A stretch of 64,000 nucleotides of DNA. It comes from Bimastos eiseni. Its lineage: Eukaryota > Annelida > Clitellata > Crassiclitellata > Lumbricidae. The stretch spans positions 30,609,128-30,673,127 of the forward strand of contig OY365807.1 in assembly GCA_959347315.1 (NCBI GenBank), read 5' to 3'. This document shows, piece after piece, positions 41,620-53,888 of this stretch. A program made the position numbers and the translations under genes. The notes below the pieces were generated by a model, which saw only the letters and a list, made by a program, of their open reading frames with translations, had not been told where the DNA came from and did no database searches. How positions within the stretch are numbered: the stretch's first letter is position 1; the number at the start of each line of letters is the position of its first letter.

Positions 41620-42654
41620 AAGAAGGACAAGTCAGTTTTATTGGGACGGTTCCTCAGTTCTGTGCCTCAGTGTTCTGTCCATTATCCAGGCAGAAAATAA
41701 GGTGGGAGTGGAATGAGGAAGGGGATGGTAAAGAGAGATGGGAGACAAGAATAAGTAAGTGGAGAGGACTGGAATGCAGGGCAGAGGTCGGTAATGCCTT
41801 GATTCTGCCTCGTCTTTATTTTGCCTTTTAGCTACCCGCCTGAGCGCAAATCAAATTACAAATGCGCTTTTGTAAGAAAAAAGGAAAAATATACCGAAGT
41901 CCCTGACTACTTCTGCCTTGACTTTATGTTACTAAGTGTGCTAATTAACACAACGACGTAATTGATTCTCTTGAGAATGGTTGCCTCACCCGACTCACAC
42001 GAACACAGGCTGCTGCTGCTGCTTATTTAATTTACGTAACTCGCATCTGCCCTTTAGTGCCTTTGAGCTGATTGAGTTGCAAGGAACGAAATCTTACAAA
42101 TGAATTACGAATATGAATTTAATTACAGCAAGCCGGTTCAGGTGCTGAAAGGAGACCTCCCACGTAGACAATAATCCAGATACGTTTCCTCTTGCATGCA
42201 TGTGTTTTATTATTTATATAGCGCCTTACTAGAACCTAACGAACCTCTGATTATGTATCTGGTGCCATATTCTGCATCCAGGCAATAACTTATATTCTTC
42301 GACCTATTTCATATTAAATTTTGGGCTGATGTGTTTCGTTTGCCTCTGTCTCACCTTGACTCTGTTCCTTAGTATCAAACTGTAGTGTACTCAGGACCTA
42401 CATCTAAACGAACGCGTTTCGAATATAATCTGGATGATCTTTGGGAAAGCATAAGCTGCTCGTCATACAATAAGCCGGATAATGGTTGCAGCGTGATACA
42501 AAATGTCAACTCTGAAGACTATAATCAACGAGTCTCTATCTCCTTTCTTAATCTTTCTCGTAGTACATATCTTTCTCAGTCAAAGCAAATGTTTATTATA
42601 CAGATGTATGCCTACGCTAAGTCGCTAAGTTATAGATAATTATAAGCAACAATT
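41620..42654. other. Intergenic with one LINE tail
   Basis: A tail-like AAGGCGCTATATAAATAATA (minus strand) lies at 42205-42240. The 84-codon plus-strand frame at 42385 shows no recognisable homology. Confidence 0.5.
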
Positions 42655-43985
42655 TTATTCATTCATTCATCCATTACGAAAATTTATATAGCACCCCTTC
42701 AATGTTACTACTCAGAGGCGCTCCCGGCTCCAGCACATTTGAAGATAACTATTTAAGGCGAGTATAAAAAAGAAGAGTCTAAGTAGATCCTGGGCAGAAG
42801 TGAATGCATATCATCCTTGTCACGGATGCGTCGTTAAATAAACTTATTACACACGCCCTGGGTAGAGATGGCGATCTCGTTTGAGAGGTGGGGAGACATC
42901 AATGAGAAGGGTAAGAAACGTGGAGGCGACAAACGTGTCCCGTGTCCCGTCTCTGTAAACGGTGAGGGGGACTTGTTCCCCTTGAGCCCCCCGGGATCGC
43001 CGCCTCTGACCCTTGGCGACAGTGGCAACACCAAGGCGTTCCAGAGCGAGGGCCATACACTGAGAAGGCACGATTCTGTTTAGTAGTTGTACGGGCAAAT
43101 TGGACAATGAGTAGGCCTCACTCAGTAGAACGGAGAGAGCGGCGAATCAAGGTAGAGTAGCAGAGATCGTGAAGATAGGCAAAGGCGAGACCCAGCAAGA
43201 ACCGCCAGGCCAAAGCGATTATACGGTACGAGATTCGCTGTTGGATGGGAAGCCAGTGAGCACATCCAGCATATATCCGGAGACATGGCCAAAATATCGG
43301 AATGCGCCCGATAAGACGTGCAGCAAAACGCAGGACCTGGTCCAGGCACCGAAACCGCCCAACTAGAAGGCCTACACAGAATGAGCAGCAGTAATCGTAC
43401 TAATCTAGTCGAGCTGTGATGCAGGCGTGAACAAGGGGAGCTGAGGCGTCTGGAGTTAGCGAGCGATCAACAGTGCGGAGTTGACGCAACTGGTGAATAT
43501 GACCTGCAGAGGTAGGTTCTTGGTCCAGCGTGACTCCAAGGTCCTGGGCAACAGAGGAAAATACAATAGGGGAGGCAGTAGCAATGGCGCTAGATCCAGC
43601 TTCATAAGCTGCTGGCGAATGTCCAGCCAGATAAATTAGATGATTGATGGGTCGAGTCGCAGACGGTTTGTCGACATCCAAATCTCGAGGACACCCAGAG
43701 TCTGATGACTTATTGCCCGAACAGCAGCAGAGGTATTAGAAGTCATGCAGAGTTAGTATGCTTGAACGTCATCAGCGTAAAGGTGACCCAGCACAGCAAT
43801 GGCATTAAGGACAGAAGCAATTTCAGAAGTGCAGATGACGTACAGAAGGGGACCCAGTACCGAGCCCTGAAGAACGCCATAAGGGGCAGGGACACACGTC
43901 GACCTGGAGGACCCATGGACCAAAGCATGGATGCATGCAGCCTATGCAGCTTCAGTGCTGTACGGCTGTCGATTGTCAAATATTC
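42655..43985 (-). mobile_element. 5'-truncated L2/CR1-like LINE with nested repeat
   Basis: Minus-strand frames carry [31 protein letters not shown] (reverse transcriptase motif C, near 43770), a decayed thumb region and SQCMALALERLG near the C-terminus. The 3' tail GGAGCGCCTCTGAGTAG...GGGGTGCTATATAAATTTTC and ATGAATGAATGAAT ends at about 42657. A repeat at 42815-43015 is inserted between the ORF end and the tail. The 5' end is lost at about 43985. Stops and frameshifts make it inactive. Confidence 0.75.
42815..43015. repeat. Repeat nested in LINE, second copy of the 26.2-kb family
   Basis: It shares GGGACAAGTCCC-like, TTTACAGAGACGGGACACG and GGCGGCGATC blocks with 26207-26460, and CGTCGTTAAATAAACTTATTACACAC with 40786-40832. 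Confidence 0.65.
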
Positions 43986-43999
43986 AATTTAAATTAATT

Positions 44000-44045
44000 A
44001 ATTCATTCATTCATTCATTCGCTGATAGAATTATGTAGTGTCCCT
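44000..44045 (-). repeat. LINE 3' tail
   Basis: The reverse complement GAGGGACACTACATAATTCT followed by ATGAATGAATGAATG resembles the dispersed LINE tail. Confidence 0.45.
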
Positions 44046-44061
44046 CTAACTATAGAATGCT

Positions 44062-44076
44062 GAATAATAATAATAA

Positions 44077-44127
<51 letters not shown>
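44062..44127. repeat. AAT microsatellite
   Basis: (AAT)n of about 66 bp with one AAA interruption. Confidence 0.97.
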
Positions 44128-44129
<2 letters not shown>

Positions 44130-44770
44130 GGAAGGTTAAGCGATCGATGAATTTGAGATGAATGCACAGTAGTAAAACGATTAGATGCTAAAGCTTCTAA
44201 TAGAACATTAAAGAACGTGGGTTTCCATGTGTTGCGTGCAGACAACCGTTGAGTGTGTTTTCTAATGTTTTGCGCAGACCCACGAGAAACACGCTGAGAG
44301 CAGCGGGTGCTAATTGTAGGTAAGTAAGATTGGAGAGGTTATGAGTGCTCATTAGTTGAGTGCAAGTTAACAAGGAGCTTATTAGTTTCTCGCGTCTGCC
44401 TGTGTGCTCTTCAACGATTTTGAACCTGCACCTACGGATCAATCGTTAACTTAATCGTTTACTTGACTACTCAAGAAATGTTTGTCTCATTTGAGTTATG
44501 CTACGTTACCGAAGGACGCCTTTCAACAGTGCGAGGCCCTATAACTTTCACAGCTTCGGAGAGAAGTCGGGTGATATATAAAGAGACGGAGAGACATGAA
44601 GACAGACAAAAGGACAGGTAGAAAGCCAGACATGCATACAGATAAGCAACAGTTTGGTTGAACTCAGATAAGCAGGTAACTTATATATTAGTTAATTCGT
44701 TTTGCTCTTTAATAATTAATAAAATCTGTTGATTTCGTCGAATGTTTTAGTTTTGGTGACTCTGGCTTTG
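44128..44770 (+). other. Upstream region of FVRIamide precursor
   Basis: No upstream exon could be identified. A possible acceptor (GAATGTTTTAG) lies at 44740-44750, so the 5' UTR may be spliced. The open frame extends to 44729 without an ATG. Confidence 0.4.
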
Positions 44771-45424
44771 ATGATGTATTCTACAATGGTCGTCACTGTC
44801 CTTGTGGTGTTGGCACACGGATGCGTATCCCAGGCAAGTCTCGTGTCGACTAATGCGAGGTCCCTTTGCCACAGCATCTGCTGGAAAGGCGATGATGATG
44901 CAAAGGACTGTCTCGATTCCTGCAGCAGATTCATCTCTGATGTGCTAGAGCTTCGTTCTGGTGGCATCGATGCCTCAGGACCAGCCTCATCAACCACTGA
45001 TGGAACCGATTCATCACCAGGACAGCATCAACGCCTAAGCGACCGTCCAGATGCATCAATGATTCTGGATCAGTTGATGAAGAGAGGAAGGTTTGTACGC
45101 ATCGGAAAGCGTGGTGAATTCAACCAAGGTCCTCATCGAAGGACTCTTCCCATGCCAGGAGTGCGCCTGGGAGCGCCCTTCCTCGGTCAGGGACTTCAGC
45201 GAGGGGCGAGGTTGAATGCCGACGACAGCTTCGAGCAGAGAAAGTTCAGTCATTTCGTCCGCATTGGAAGAGGAAAGGGCGCCTTTGTACGCATTGGAAA
45301 AGGAAAAATAAAAGGAGGTCTGACAGAAGACGCGAAGTCTCTTAGACTGATGTGCGACGGATGGCAAGATGCTGGCGATAACCGCAGCAGCAGCAGCGGT
45401 AGCAGCTGTCGTGGCAATAATTAA
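44771..45424 (+). CDS. FVRIamide neuropeptide precursor
   Basis: A 217-residue secreted precursor. Residues 1-21 (MMYSTMVVTVLVVLAHGCVSQ) form a signal peptide; I chose the ATG at 44771 because no ATG lies upstream in frame. Three amidation units are visible: MKR-GRFVRIG-KR (106-112), RK-FSHFVRIG-R (159-166) and GK-GAFVRIG-K (170-176). Predicted products are GRFVRIamide, FSHFVRIamide and GAFVRIamide; the last two need monobasic cleavage on at least one side. FVRIamide-type peptides are known signalling peptides of molluscs and relatives and act through secretion from neurons. The N-terminal spacer holds C33-x3-C37 and C47-x3-C51. Ser-rich C-terminal codons come from an AGC repeat. Confidence 0.9.
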   Translation: MMYSTMVVTVLVVLAHGCVSQASLVSTNARSLCHSICWKGDDDAKDCLDSCSRFISDVLELRSGGIDASGPASSTTDGTDSSPGQHQRLSDRPDASMILDQLMKRGRFVRIGKRGEFNQGPHRRTLPMPGVRLGAPFLGQGLQRGARLNADDSFEQRKFSHFVRIGRGKGAFVRIGKGKIKGGLTEDAKSLRLMCDGWQDAGDNRSSSSGSSCRGNN

Positions 45425-46289
45425 ATCATTCGACAAAATAGGGCAGATTGGATAGCTACTCCAAAACACCAAGACTAGTAGAATAGGACGAAACTAGTAA
45501 CAGTGCTTTCAGTGTCGTTTTTTAAAGCATACGCAACGTGTGCGTTCGCGTATGCCTCTTAAAGGGCCTTAAGGGCCACTTAAGGGCCCCAAATGGCCTC
45601 ACCATTGTCATATGACAATATAATTATTCATTATTAGCATTTATATAGCGTCCATTAAAAACGATTTATTTGAACAGATACTTCAATAACAGGCTACTGC
45701 AAAATAATTTTGCGTAGGGCCCTCAGAATACTAGATACAGAACTGAACTTTTTGGAAACATTTTCACTACGAACACATTTCAATAAGAAAGATTCCACTA
45801 GAAAAACATTCGCTGTGAAATAATTGATAATTGGATGAACTGTAATCAAGAAACTGGTATGTAGCCGTGGGGAGAATAAATCACAGGGATCTTCACGCTG
45901 CTAGAGTTTATTAGCGATAGGTTGTGGGATGGTGTTTCTAGCAATACTCATAGTTTTATGTTCATTATTGTTTCTCAACACATTTATTATTCCTGATGCA
46001 ACAAACAGCCGTGCAAATGGTTGAATTCAACCCAGTCTCAGATCCGAAACTTCGGACACAAGATCCGCCAGCTGAATATAGAGATCAGCAACTGGATAAA
46101 GAAACGTCTGTCACCATATTTTATTTTGGCGATAATAATCGACAATAATGATAGGCGTAGCCTATATTGCTAACAATATCGTTTAATAGATTTAAAAAAA
46201 TATTTGAATAGCGAATAGAAAGCATCGGTTATGGTTTCGACAAACAAGTTTAGATCCTAGTTTTGTAAAAAAAATTGCAGATCTGCCAC
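45425..46289. other. Downstream of FVRIamide gene; LINE tail at 45622
   Basis: TTTATATAGCGTCCATTAAA (minus-strand tail type) lies at 45635-45655. AGGGCC-rich direct repeats occur at 45560-45595. An AATAAA is at about 45886. No other gene. Confidence 0.5.
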
Positions 46290-46570
46290 CTCTTGATGAA
46301 CAATTTATCACCATTCCGGAGCAATAACATTTTTTAATTGCATTATAGCCATTGCTGTGTCCCACGAACGGATGGAATATAATGTTAGGGTGGAAGAGGA
46401 AAGGTTTGAACGAATTCGTTGGATCGCGAACAACTGATGAAGGTATGAGAGCTGGGAGATTGAGGTGTGTAATGGGTGAGTGATTTGACTGCTTTAATCA
46501 GTTCGTTCAGATATTTTTAGCCAGTGGACTGAATGGAATGACTGAAGACATGAGTAATGTCGTGGAATTT
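46290..46570 (-). mobile_element. L2-like LINE fragment
   Basis: The minus-strand frame has VHWLKISERTD, SYLHQLFAIQRIRSNLSSST and SWDTAMAI, the same C-terminal segment as LHWLKIPEW...QLFTIQ...IAIAVPP in the LINE at 5.1-5.3 kb. Stops interrupt it. Confidence 0.65.
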
Positions 46571-47545
46571 TGGAGGTTTACAATATTGGCGTTTACGTCA
46601 CTGGACGTCATTGAAATCCTTTGAAACCAATTGAGCTGCATTGGTTTCCCCGGTACTCATAGAAGGCCCTACATCTGGATGTTCTTCATCAAAGTCTTGA
46701 AAGAAGTGTAACGTGACAACATCATCAATTCTCCTTACAGACTTCACAATTTGCATACTAGCATTATAGTAGCGTATGTGGAAAGTTATTTATCTTGGGT
46801 TCGATTTTAATACAGATTGAGATAGATTAGTAAAACAGACGAGCACCCACTCTTGTACAGCAGCAGCGGATATTTATCTAAGACCACATGGGTATCGAAG
46901 CCGATCGAAAATTCGGTAGACGTGCTTTTAATGACCTCAATCTAGACCATGTTTATTGATGATCGGCATTTCCTGGGCATTTGGATTGACATTTCCTTAA
47001 GAGGTAAATCGGGCTGCTATCTGTAAACTTAGGTTGCGATCAAGTGATACAGTAGGCCTACGTATGCAAGACTGACTACTAAACATATTAATGGATAACT
47101 TCGGTGAAATATTTCTCCGGCCAATCGCCAGAAAAGCGGGGATATGTGACAGCCGTTATAATATAATCTAGCGTTTTTTGCATGTCACCAAGCCGGAACT
47201 ATCCGTCTGAATTGTAGAGGTCACTCAATAAGCTGTAGTGAGAGCCTGGCCTTTTGGATGGTGGCTTGTACTCGCACTATCGTCGTTAGTTGTCTCTATA
47301 GTGTCTTAGTAGGGCGAATACACGAATCACCACTATACCGCGCCCAAGTGGAAACATCACATTGATCTCCGACTGGTCATTCGTCGGAGAATTCCCGCTT
47401 AGTTCGAATCAAGCCTCCGTACAGGAATTCACTCCACAACCCGCCTGCCTCCATTTTACGCGGTGGATAGCAGTCACAGCTCGTCACAGAGTTTCAGACA
47501 AAGTAGCGAAATAATTGCATTCAGATAATCACGAGTTTTAATTTC

Positions 47546-47605
<60 letters not shown>

Positions 47606-49193
47606 TGATAATAATTATAATGATAATAATAGTAATATACTAATAATATTACACTAATAATAAGACAATTTCTAGAGCGTCGCAGGTCAGCCGAGGCCAA
47701 AAGAATGAACGCTGTGCGCGAGTTCTAAATGCTAATCGCAGTCAACAAGCAACTCGAAAATCTGTATATTATATTACTTTGCCTGACAGTAACAGACGGA
47801 TGATCAAAAGTGTGCAGCTGAATATTGCATAGCAGAGACTGTGTCTTTAATAATAAACGATGTATTTCTACTGGTCTGCGTATAATGGATGCTCCACGCT
47901 GAAGATAATAACGGAGTTTCATCGACACAAAATGACTCCTTCATGATGCAGACGAATGAGTCTTATTACGCTGTGACGTTGTGTATACATAATACGTCCA
48001 CTGCATTTCTTACATGGCATGATGAGCTGCCTTTGCTTCGCGGTCACTTGGAATACACTCTCGTAGCTTAAATTTTTCATGGGCGAACATTGATGGCCTC
48101 AGATAAAGTGTAAATAAAGGAAGAATCTAAAGAACCAGTTCTTATACCTCAGATGAAGTTCAGCGTTATTTTTTGTAAGCTAGCAGGGAAATATTAACGC
48201 GGAAGAAGTGACTATAGCGAATTTTTAGTTTACGACCTTGATTCATCTCTGATTTTGAGAGTGACGAGGCAAATTTCCCGGCGGCAAATCCTATGATAAC
48301 AGGGACGAAAATCGTGGTTTTGCTGCGGGAATGGGATTACCGAAATGGGAATAAGCCAGCGATAAAACCGCGGTAATGGTTAGGCTAGTACCTGTTATGG
48401 ATCTATAGTCTTATAACGTGTAGACGATACGTGTATATAGCATAGTACAATAGTAACTGTGTCGTATATATATGTACCTTCTTACTTGGTCGACATAAAA
48501 TTTCAGTTCCAGTTCTAGTCACGTTTGGACGTAGGGCCCTAACAGGCGCACAGCATTCAAACTTCCGGTTTTTAAGACGGCGGCTAAGCGACATTGGAAG
48601 TGCGATATAAATAAATGGTTGAAACAAAAAGTCACCGAATTTTAAAAAAAAGTAATAGCAGGCCTAATTCAACTCATAGTGACATTTTAGGCATTATATA
48701 AATGTGTCAAACTGTCTATGTTGATGAGAGGTTTCGGGATTTCGTAAGTTGCCTGTCAGTTACTAGCCTAAACTTCGACTTCGGAAATGGAATTTAGGAG
48801 ACATGCGCGTCATAGATATTCGGTAAAAATGACATTTCAGCAGACTAGAACTTTTGAACTGTATAATATATTTCTGACATGGCATTGCAAATTACTGCTT
48901 TATTATTACGTATTTTGGCAGTTCTTGGTAGTCCCACTTCCTTCACAGTCTGCTCCAACCTGCTAACCCAAGGGCTTATTGTTTAAAGCCCAGATCCCAA
49001 GACCGCAAGCGGACAACAGCGTGATTAAAACCTTTATAGTCAGAATGCTTCACAGTGTACACTATATAGGCCTACTGACTATACTAATTGTATCTTTAAA
49101 TTAATTGCCTTAGTTGTTTCGTTTATTAACCCTAGATGTTTGTCCGACAGAGCAGTGTGTTCGTTCGTTTATTTCCTTAATTACGAACTCCAA
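46571..49193. other. Intergenic with AAT microsatellite
   Basis: (AAT)n lies at 47546-47604. Scattered short frames (for example 48403-48627 minus strand) show nothing recognisable. Confidence 0.5.
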
Positions 49194-49341
49194 CGATGAT
49201 GATGGCGCTGATGATGATAATGATGGTGATGATGGTGTTGATGATGATGATGATGATGATGATGTTGTTGATGTTGATGATGTTGATTATGTTGATGATG
49301 TTGACGATGACGATGATGATTATGATGATAACGACGATGAG
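49194..49341. repeat. GAT microsatellite
   Basis: About 148 bp of (GAT)n with GTT and GAC variants. It yields poly-Asp and poly-Met frames that are not genes. Confidence 0.96.
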
Positions 49342-52027
49342 GCTTCTACCCGAATGCGATCATAATATAGCCTGTTTTATGTATGTTTCAGAAGTGACGC
49401 GAGGAGAAAATCAGCAATATAAGTAGATTTGCATTTTTAAGGATAGTTTTTTTTAAGTATTTTAAACGGTGCGGGTATAGGAGAAAGCCTGCTGGGATTC
49501 GACGGAGATTTGGACATAGCAGACGGGTATGGGAAAGATTCATGTGTTGCGGGGTGGGAGAGGGGACGAGATTGTCTCCCCCGTCACTCGCTATTTCTAA
49601 TTCACAGCATGCTGATATGTGCTTACACATTAAGAGTGAATTCGATCGAAATAAGAGCGTAAAGTTTCGTCTATCATTAGAAATCATCATCTGACAGTTC
49701 GTTGGTGGCGGAGATTAAAAATACGGTAATGAAAATACGGTCTATATATACGAACTGTTTGCGATTTTATGGTCGTATGCAGTCAGGCGACGAATGCATT
49801 AACGCGTGACCGACCAGTTACATGTATCAACAACATATCCCAAGTTGATTATAAGAATCTATTACGTCGCTCGTTAAACAGCGGATGCTTTCTGTTCTAA
49901 TGAAAGCCGGCAAAGTACGCAACCGGTAGAACACCTGACTTAGTTTAATTAATTTCCCTATAAAACCCAATGGGAGTCACTAGTCAGTTAAAGCAAACAA
50001 ATACAATTTTGATTACGTGGTAAAAGATTGAAGTTAATTGCATCTGCACTATAACTTATACTCAAAATGTTAACATTATTTTTTTCCAGCAACCGTCGTT
50101 TTACTGGGACATGTTTTAGTTAGGAATAGCGTTACTGTTACTTTAATTGGTTCCAGTTTGGTCTATACTGCTCGTAATTTTTTTAATTTGGTTACCGTTA
50201 AAATCACGGTTAAAATCATTCAAGGGCTTCTGAATGTTTATACTTAAACTAGAGCTGTGGAAGTTAACTAATTATTAATTAAATAATTCTTAATTTCTTT
50301 TGACGACTAAATTTATTTCTAGGGATTAATGGAGGACCACTTGTTGGACTCACTAGTCCACTTACGAATGAGAGCTATTTTAAATTCAATCGGTTATAGG
50401 CTCATTGTCAACAAAACAAGTTGCTCACTAGAAGCTAGCAGTACTAACGCACTGGTTTGTCTACGTAATTAGATCAAGCTAGACACCTAAACTGAAAATT
50501 GTAAGCAAGATCACTAACTAGAACAAATAGCCTAACTATTGAGTAACTACCAACTCGCAACCAATATTAATAACACCATTAAAAATAAATAATTTTGACT
50601 ATTAAACTAAACAATTAATTTTCACTATAAATAAACAAACAATTAATTTTCAAAATTTTGCATTCGTTAATCTGATTACATATTTGAAATACATTTAATT
50701 TGAATTAATTATCGATTAATCGTTAGTTATTAAATAGTTAAATATTAAAAAAATAACGTTTACATTAAAACATTTATTTAAACATGTAACTTATCAATAA
50801 CTACGGGTTCATATTTTATTCCCAGTGTATAAGCTTCGGAGGCGATTATTCTTCGTGACGCTGCCTCAACTTGTCATTAGGTTTAATGCAGACAACAACA
50901 ATAATTTTATACGATTTCAGAAATTCTAGGGCTACGGGGTCTCGAACTATTAACCCACCCGTTCTATACAGTAGCGCAACCTTATATGAGACATGGGAAT
51001 GTGGCATATGATTAAATAAAATGTGCAGTTCGCTGATGCAGAATATATATGCCTAATTCGTCTACATGCAGTATCTCATACGAAAACCTAGCATTCTGCA
51101 ATATAATTTCCAACACAGATAATATTAAAGAGCACACGGTAGACCCTGGACACACGACCTCTGCAATAGGCCTACGCCTTCCACATTATCTCTATAGTGT
51201 AATCAGATCAAACTGGCTTAGACTGGTAGAAGACTTTATCTAATCAGTTATCATGTTTATAAACTTTCCTGTATTACACAATTTCAGGTCTGTCCAAACA
51301 AAAGCGTTCGTTATGACGTAGCGATGAACTTACTGAAGGCTTCCTTTAATCCATCGACTCTCCATCGTTACTCCAGCGTCACTCAACCAGCCAACTCATG
51401 TCTACATTATCTAACAAGGTCTATACGTATGAAATAATGTTTTACGTATTTCATAAGTTTTTACATATATTTATATTAGTGTTTGTTTGTATCAACTATA
51501 CCGCTAGTTAGGCGGTATGGAGTTACAAAAGGTGCTATAGAAATTTATGGAAGTAAACATACAATGCATGCATACATACATGCATGCGTACATCATATGT
51601 ACATGCATGCATTCATGAATACATGCAGACATAAATACACATACAAACATGCATCTATACATACTGACATACATGTACACTTAAGTATACGCGCTTATGC
51701 ACGCAATATACTTGCACGCCAAAATCCACATGAAATAGATACATAATGTATTTAAATATATATTTATGTAATCACGCGCTATAATAATTATCCGTGTTTT
51801 TGTTTATATAATTTGAGTGGAACCCATATTGATTTATATTTCTCCATTTACGCAATTGTTAATGAGACCGACGCATGCCACACGTGTACGTCGCGTTGAC
51901 TATAGGACTACATAGCCTATATAGTCTTATAGCCTATATATATATACACACAATATATATATATATAATGTAATATATATGTATACATGTACACATGCGA
52001 AGGGCTGTATGTGTTTTCTACGTTATG
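49342..52027. other. Intergenic, very AT-rich
   Basis: AT-rich tracts at 50270-50790. CATA/CATG-rich degenerate repeat at 51560-51690. AT-alternating at 51935-51975. A GGGGACGAGATTGTCTCCCC segment at 49561-49580 may be a remnant of the 26.2-kb repeat family. No gene was recognised. Confidence 0.5.
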
Positions 52028-52408
52028 TTAATGTATGTATTTATCGTTGTTGCATCCAATCAGCTCGACCTCTTTCTCTGAAGATAATATATAGACCCGC
52101 TCATCGTCTGGCTGCCGTCGCATCTTCTGTGCCCGTCGCATCAATCCTCCCACAGGGCTGCTGCCGCTGCTGCAGCGATTCTGCTTCTGCAGCCTGTGAG
52201 ACGACGCATCGTTTGCGGTCGGACTCATCCCATGGAATGATAATGAACGCAATGTACTGGACGCGTTCCGGACTGTTCGACTGACGACCGGAGTGTCTTT
52301 TCCAGCGCTGCTTGACTTAGTGCAAACGCATTCCGTCGTCTCTGGAATGGAAAGATGGACGAAGGCTGATAAAGGAAATAAAAGTTCAATCGTCACGATT
52401 GCCTTCAT
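52028..52408 (-). CDS. Candidate small secreted precursor, 126 residues
   Basis: The minus-strand ATG (52408) opens with MKAIVTIELLFPLSAFVHLS, a good signal-peptide profile. An acceptable but unusual body follows: four Cys, Ser/Arg-rich stretches, and two dibasic sites (LMRRAQKMRRQ). It ends before TAA at 52028. No amidation Gly precedes the dibasic sites. I recognise no family. The frame could be spliced or fortuitous, but length, signal and balanced composition make it the best uncharacterised candidate here. The overlapping plus-strand frame (51979-52284) is probably its shadow. Confidence 0.4.
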   Translation of the reverse strand: MKAIVTIELLFPLSAFVHLSIPETTECVCTKSSSAGKDTPVVSRTVRNASSTLRSLSFHGMSPTANDASSHRLQKQNRCSSGSSPVGGLMRRAQKMRRQPDDERVYILSSEKEVELIGCNNDKYIH

Positions 52409-53888
52409 AACGACGCGTAATTCGGAGACGGAAAGTAATTGAGGCTGGATACGAATGGTTGGCTATTTCGTGCGTCGTTTGAGATGAACCGTGACCGCTA
52501 GATGGATAATCGATAGCAACAAACCTCGACTTATCTCTAATCTTAAACATCGCTGCTTGGCATTTCCCTTATAACGGCTCATTTTTAAGGTTCTTTGTAT
52601 GAGTATACAAAATGACGACTGCTATCGACTGAATCTCCTTGAGCAGTTTCATTCCTATCTTGGCTTCCTTTCGGTCTATAATTTATTTTGTCTGTTCGTC
52701 ATTCAGCTGTGATATCTTTCTAGTCCTTCTGTCTGTCTTCTTCTTTGTCTGCGTCTGACCTTTCCTTCCAGTCTGCTTACTACTATCTGGAGTAATATCT
52801 CTCATCTGACACTTAGCTTTTACTGTTTTCTTTGATTATTTCATCAATGTCAAGGCCGTGCTTTGGTCTCTGGTCGAGGTTTACATGCATCTAATCAGTG
52901 AACTAAAAGGTCGACTACAGCGCATAATTACACGTAAGTGTAAGTTCTTAAATTCTTTGCTGATGTTCCAGTTATCTTTCATAGCATAATTTCATGGACA
53001 TCAACTTTTACAAAAGTTCTCTGCTCATCTTCAGGTTGTAAGCACCAAATAACATAATAATTACGTGTCTTATACAATGTTCTGTCTGTATTGAAGTTTC
53101 CTGTCTTGTGCTTCTTTTAGGTTTATCTGCTTTTGTGTCTCAGTGAATGTCTCTCTGACTGTCCCATTGAATGTCTCTCTGAATGTCTCTCTGCATGCTT
53201 CTCCTTGCGGTCGATGTAGGTCTATGCTTCCGTCGGTCAGTCTTTTCTCGTTTCGTTTCATCCGTGCGCTATTCCCTTTATTTGACTTTTAAGTTCTATA
53301 TCCCTTTCCACTTCCCGAGGACTAATACTTCCACCCACCGCGACGCCCTCCGCCCAACTAAGACACGGCGGCTCATCTCCTAATCCACTTCGACCCCTAG
53401 ACCTCCTTCGTGAATCGCCTTCATTCAGATTCCCAGATGCCTCCTACGTCGTCGCAGCCCCGCGGACTCTCGTAGATCGATCACGGAAGGAGAGTCGGTC
53501 GGTCGGTTGGTCGGCCGACGACGACGGACCGACCGATGGACCGGCCGACCGAACGAGTGGCCAGCCTCAGCATAGCATCACGAATCACACAATTGCCGTC
53601 TTGAACGCTCATCACTTCCATGCTCCAAGACACAATGCCGGATACTTCTGAACGGAGCATATACATGCGTGCGTGCAGGAGCTATGCCATTTCTGATTAG
53701 TTTTTACTGTAGACGGCCTTTTCTTTTCAGACAACATTGTCGGCATGTCGAAGGAGCTTTGCGTGACCTGTAGCGCCATCGAATTACACTGCTAGGCAAA
53801 TAATAAATATGTCGGCAACCGGATATCGAAAGAAGTGGCGAGAAAAGGAGACGAGGTGTTGATGCGATCAACGTGTGTCGAGTGAAAC
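52409..53888. other. Intergenic with short repeats
   Basis: GAATGTCTCTCTGA-type direct repeats lie at 53143-53190. A GGTCGG/CCGACC inverted block is at 53492-53556. No gene was recognised. Confidence 0.5.
53492..53556. repeat. GGTCGGTCGG / CCGACCGACC inverted block
   Basis: GTCGGTCGGTCGGTTGGTCG is followed by GACGACGACGG and CCGACCGATGGACCGGCCGA, so the two halves can fold into a GC-rich hairpin. Confidence 0.75.

Noticed and set aside
49114..49426. Poly-Asp and poly-Met frames
   Set aside because: Translation of a GAT microsatellite.
50925..51000. Minus-strand tRNA-like sequence with AGTTCGAGACC
   Set aside because: Only a B-box-like match; the remaining cloverleaf does not fold.
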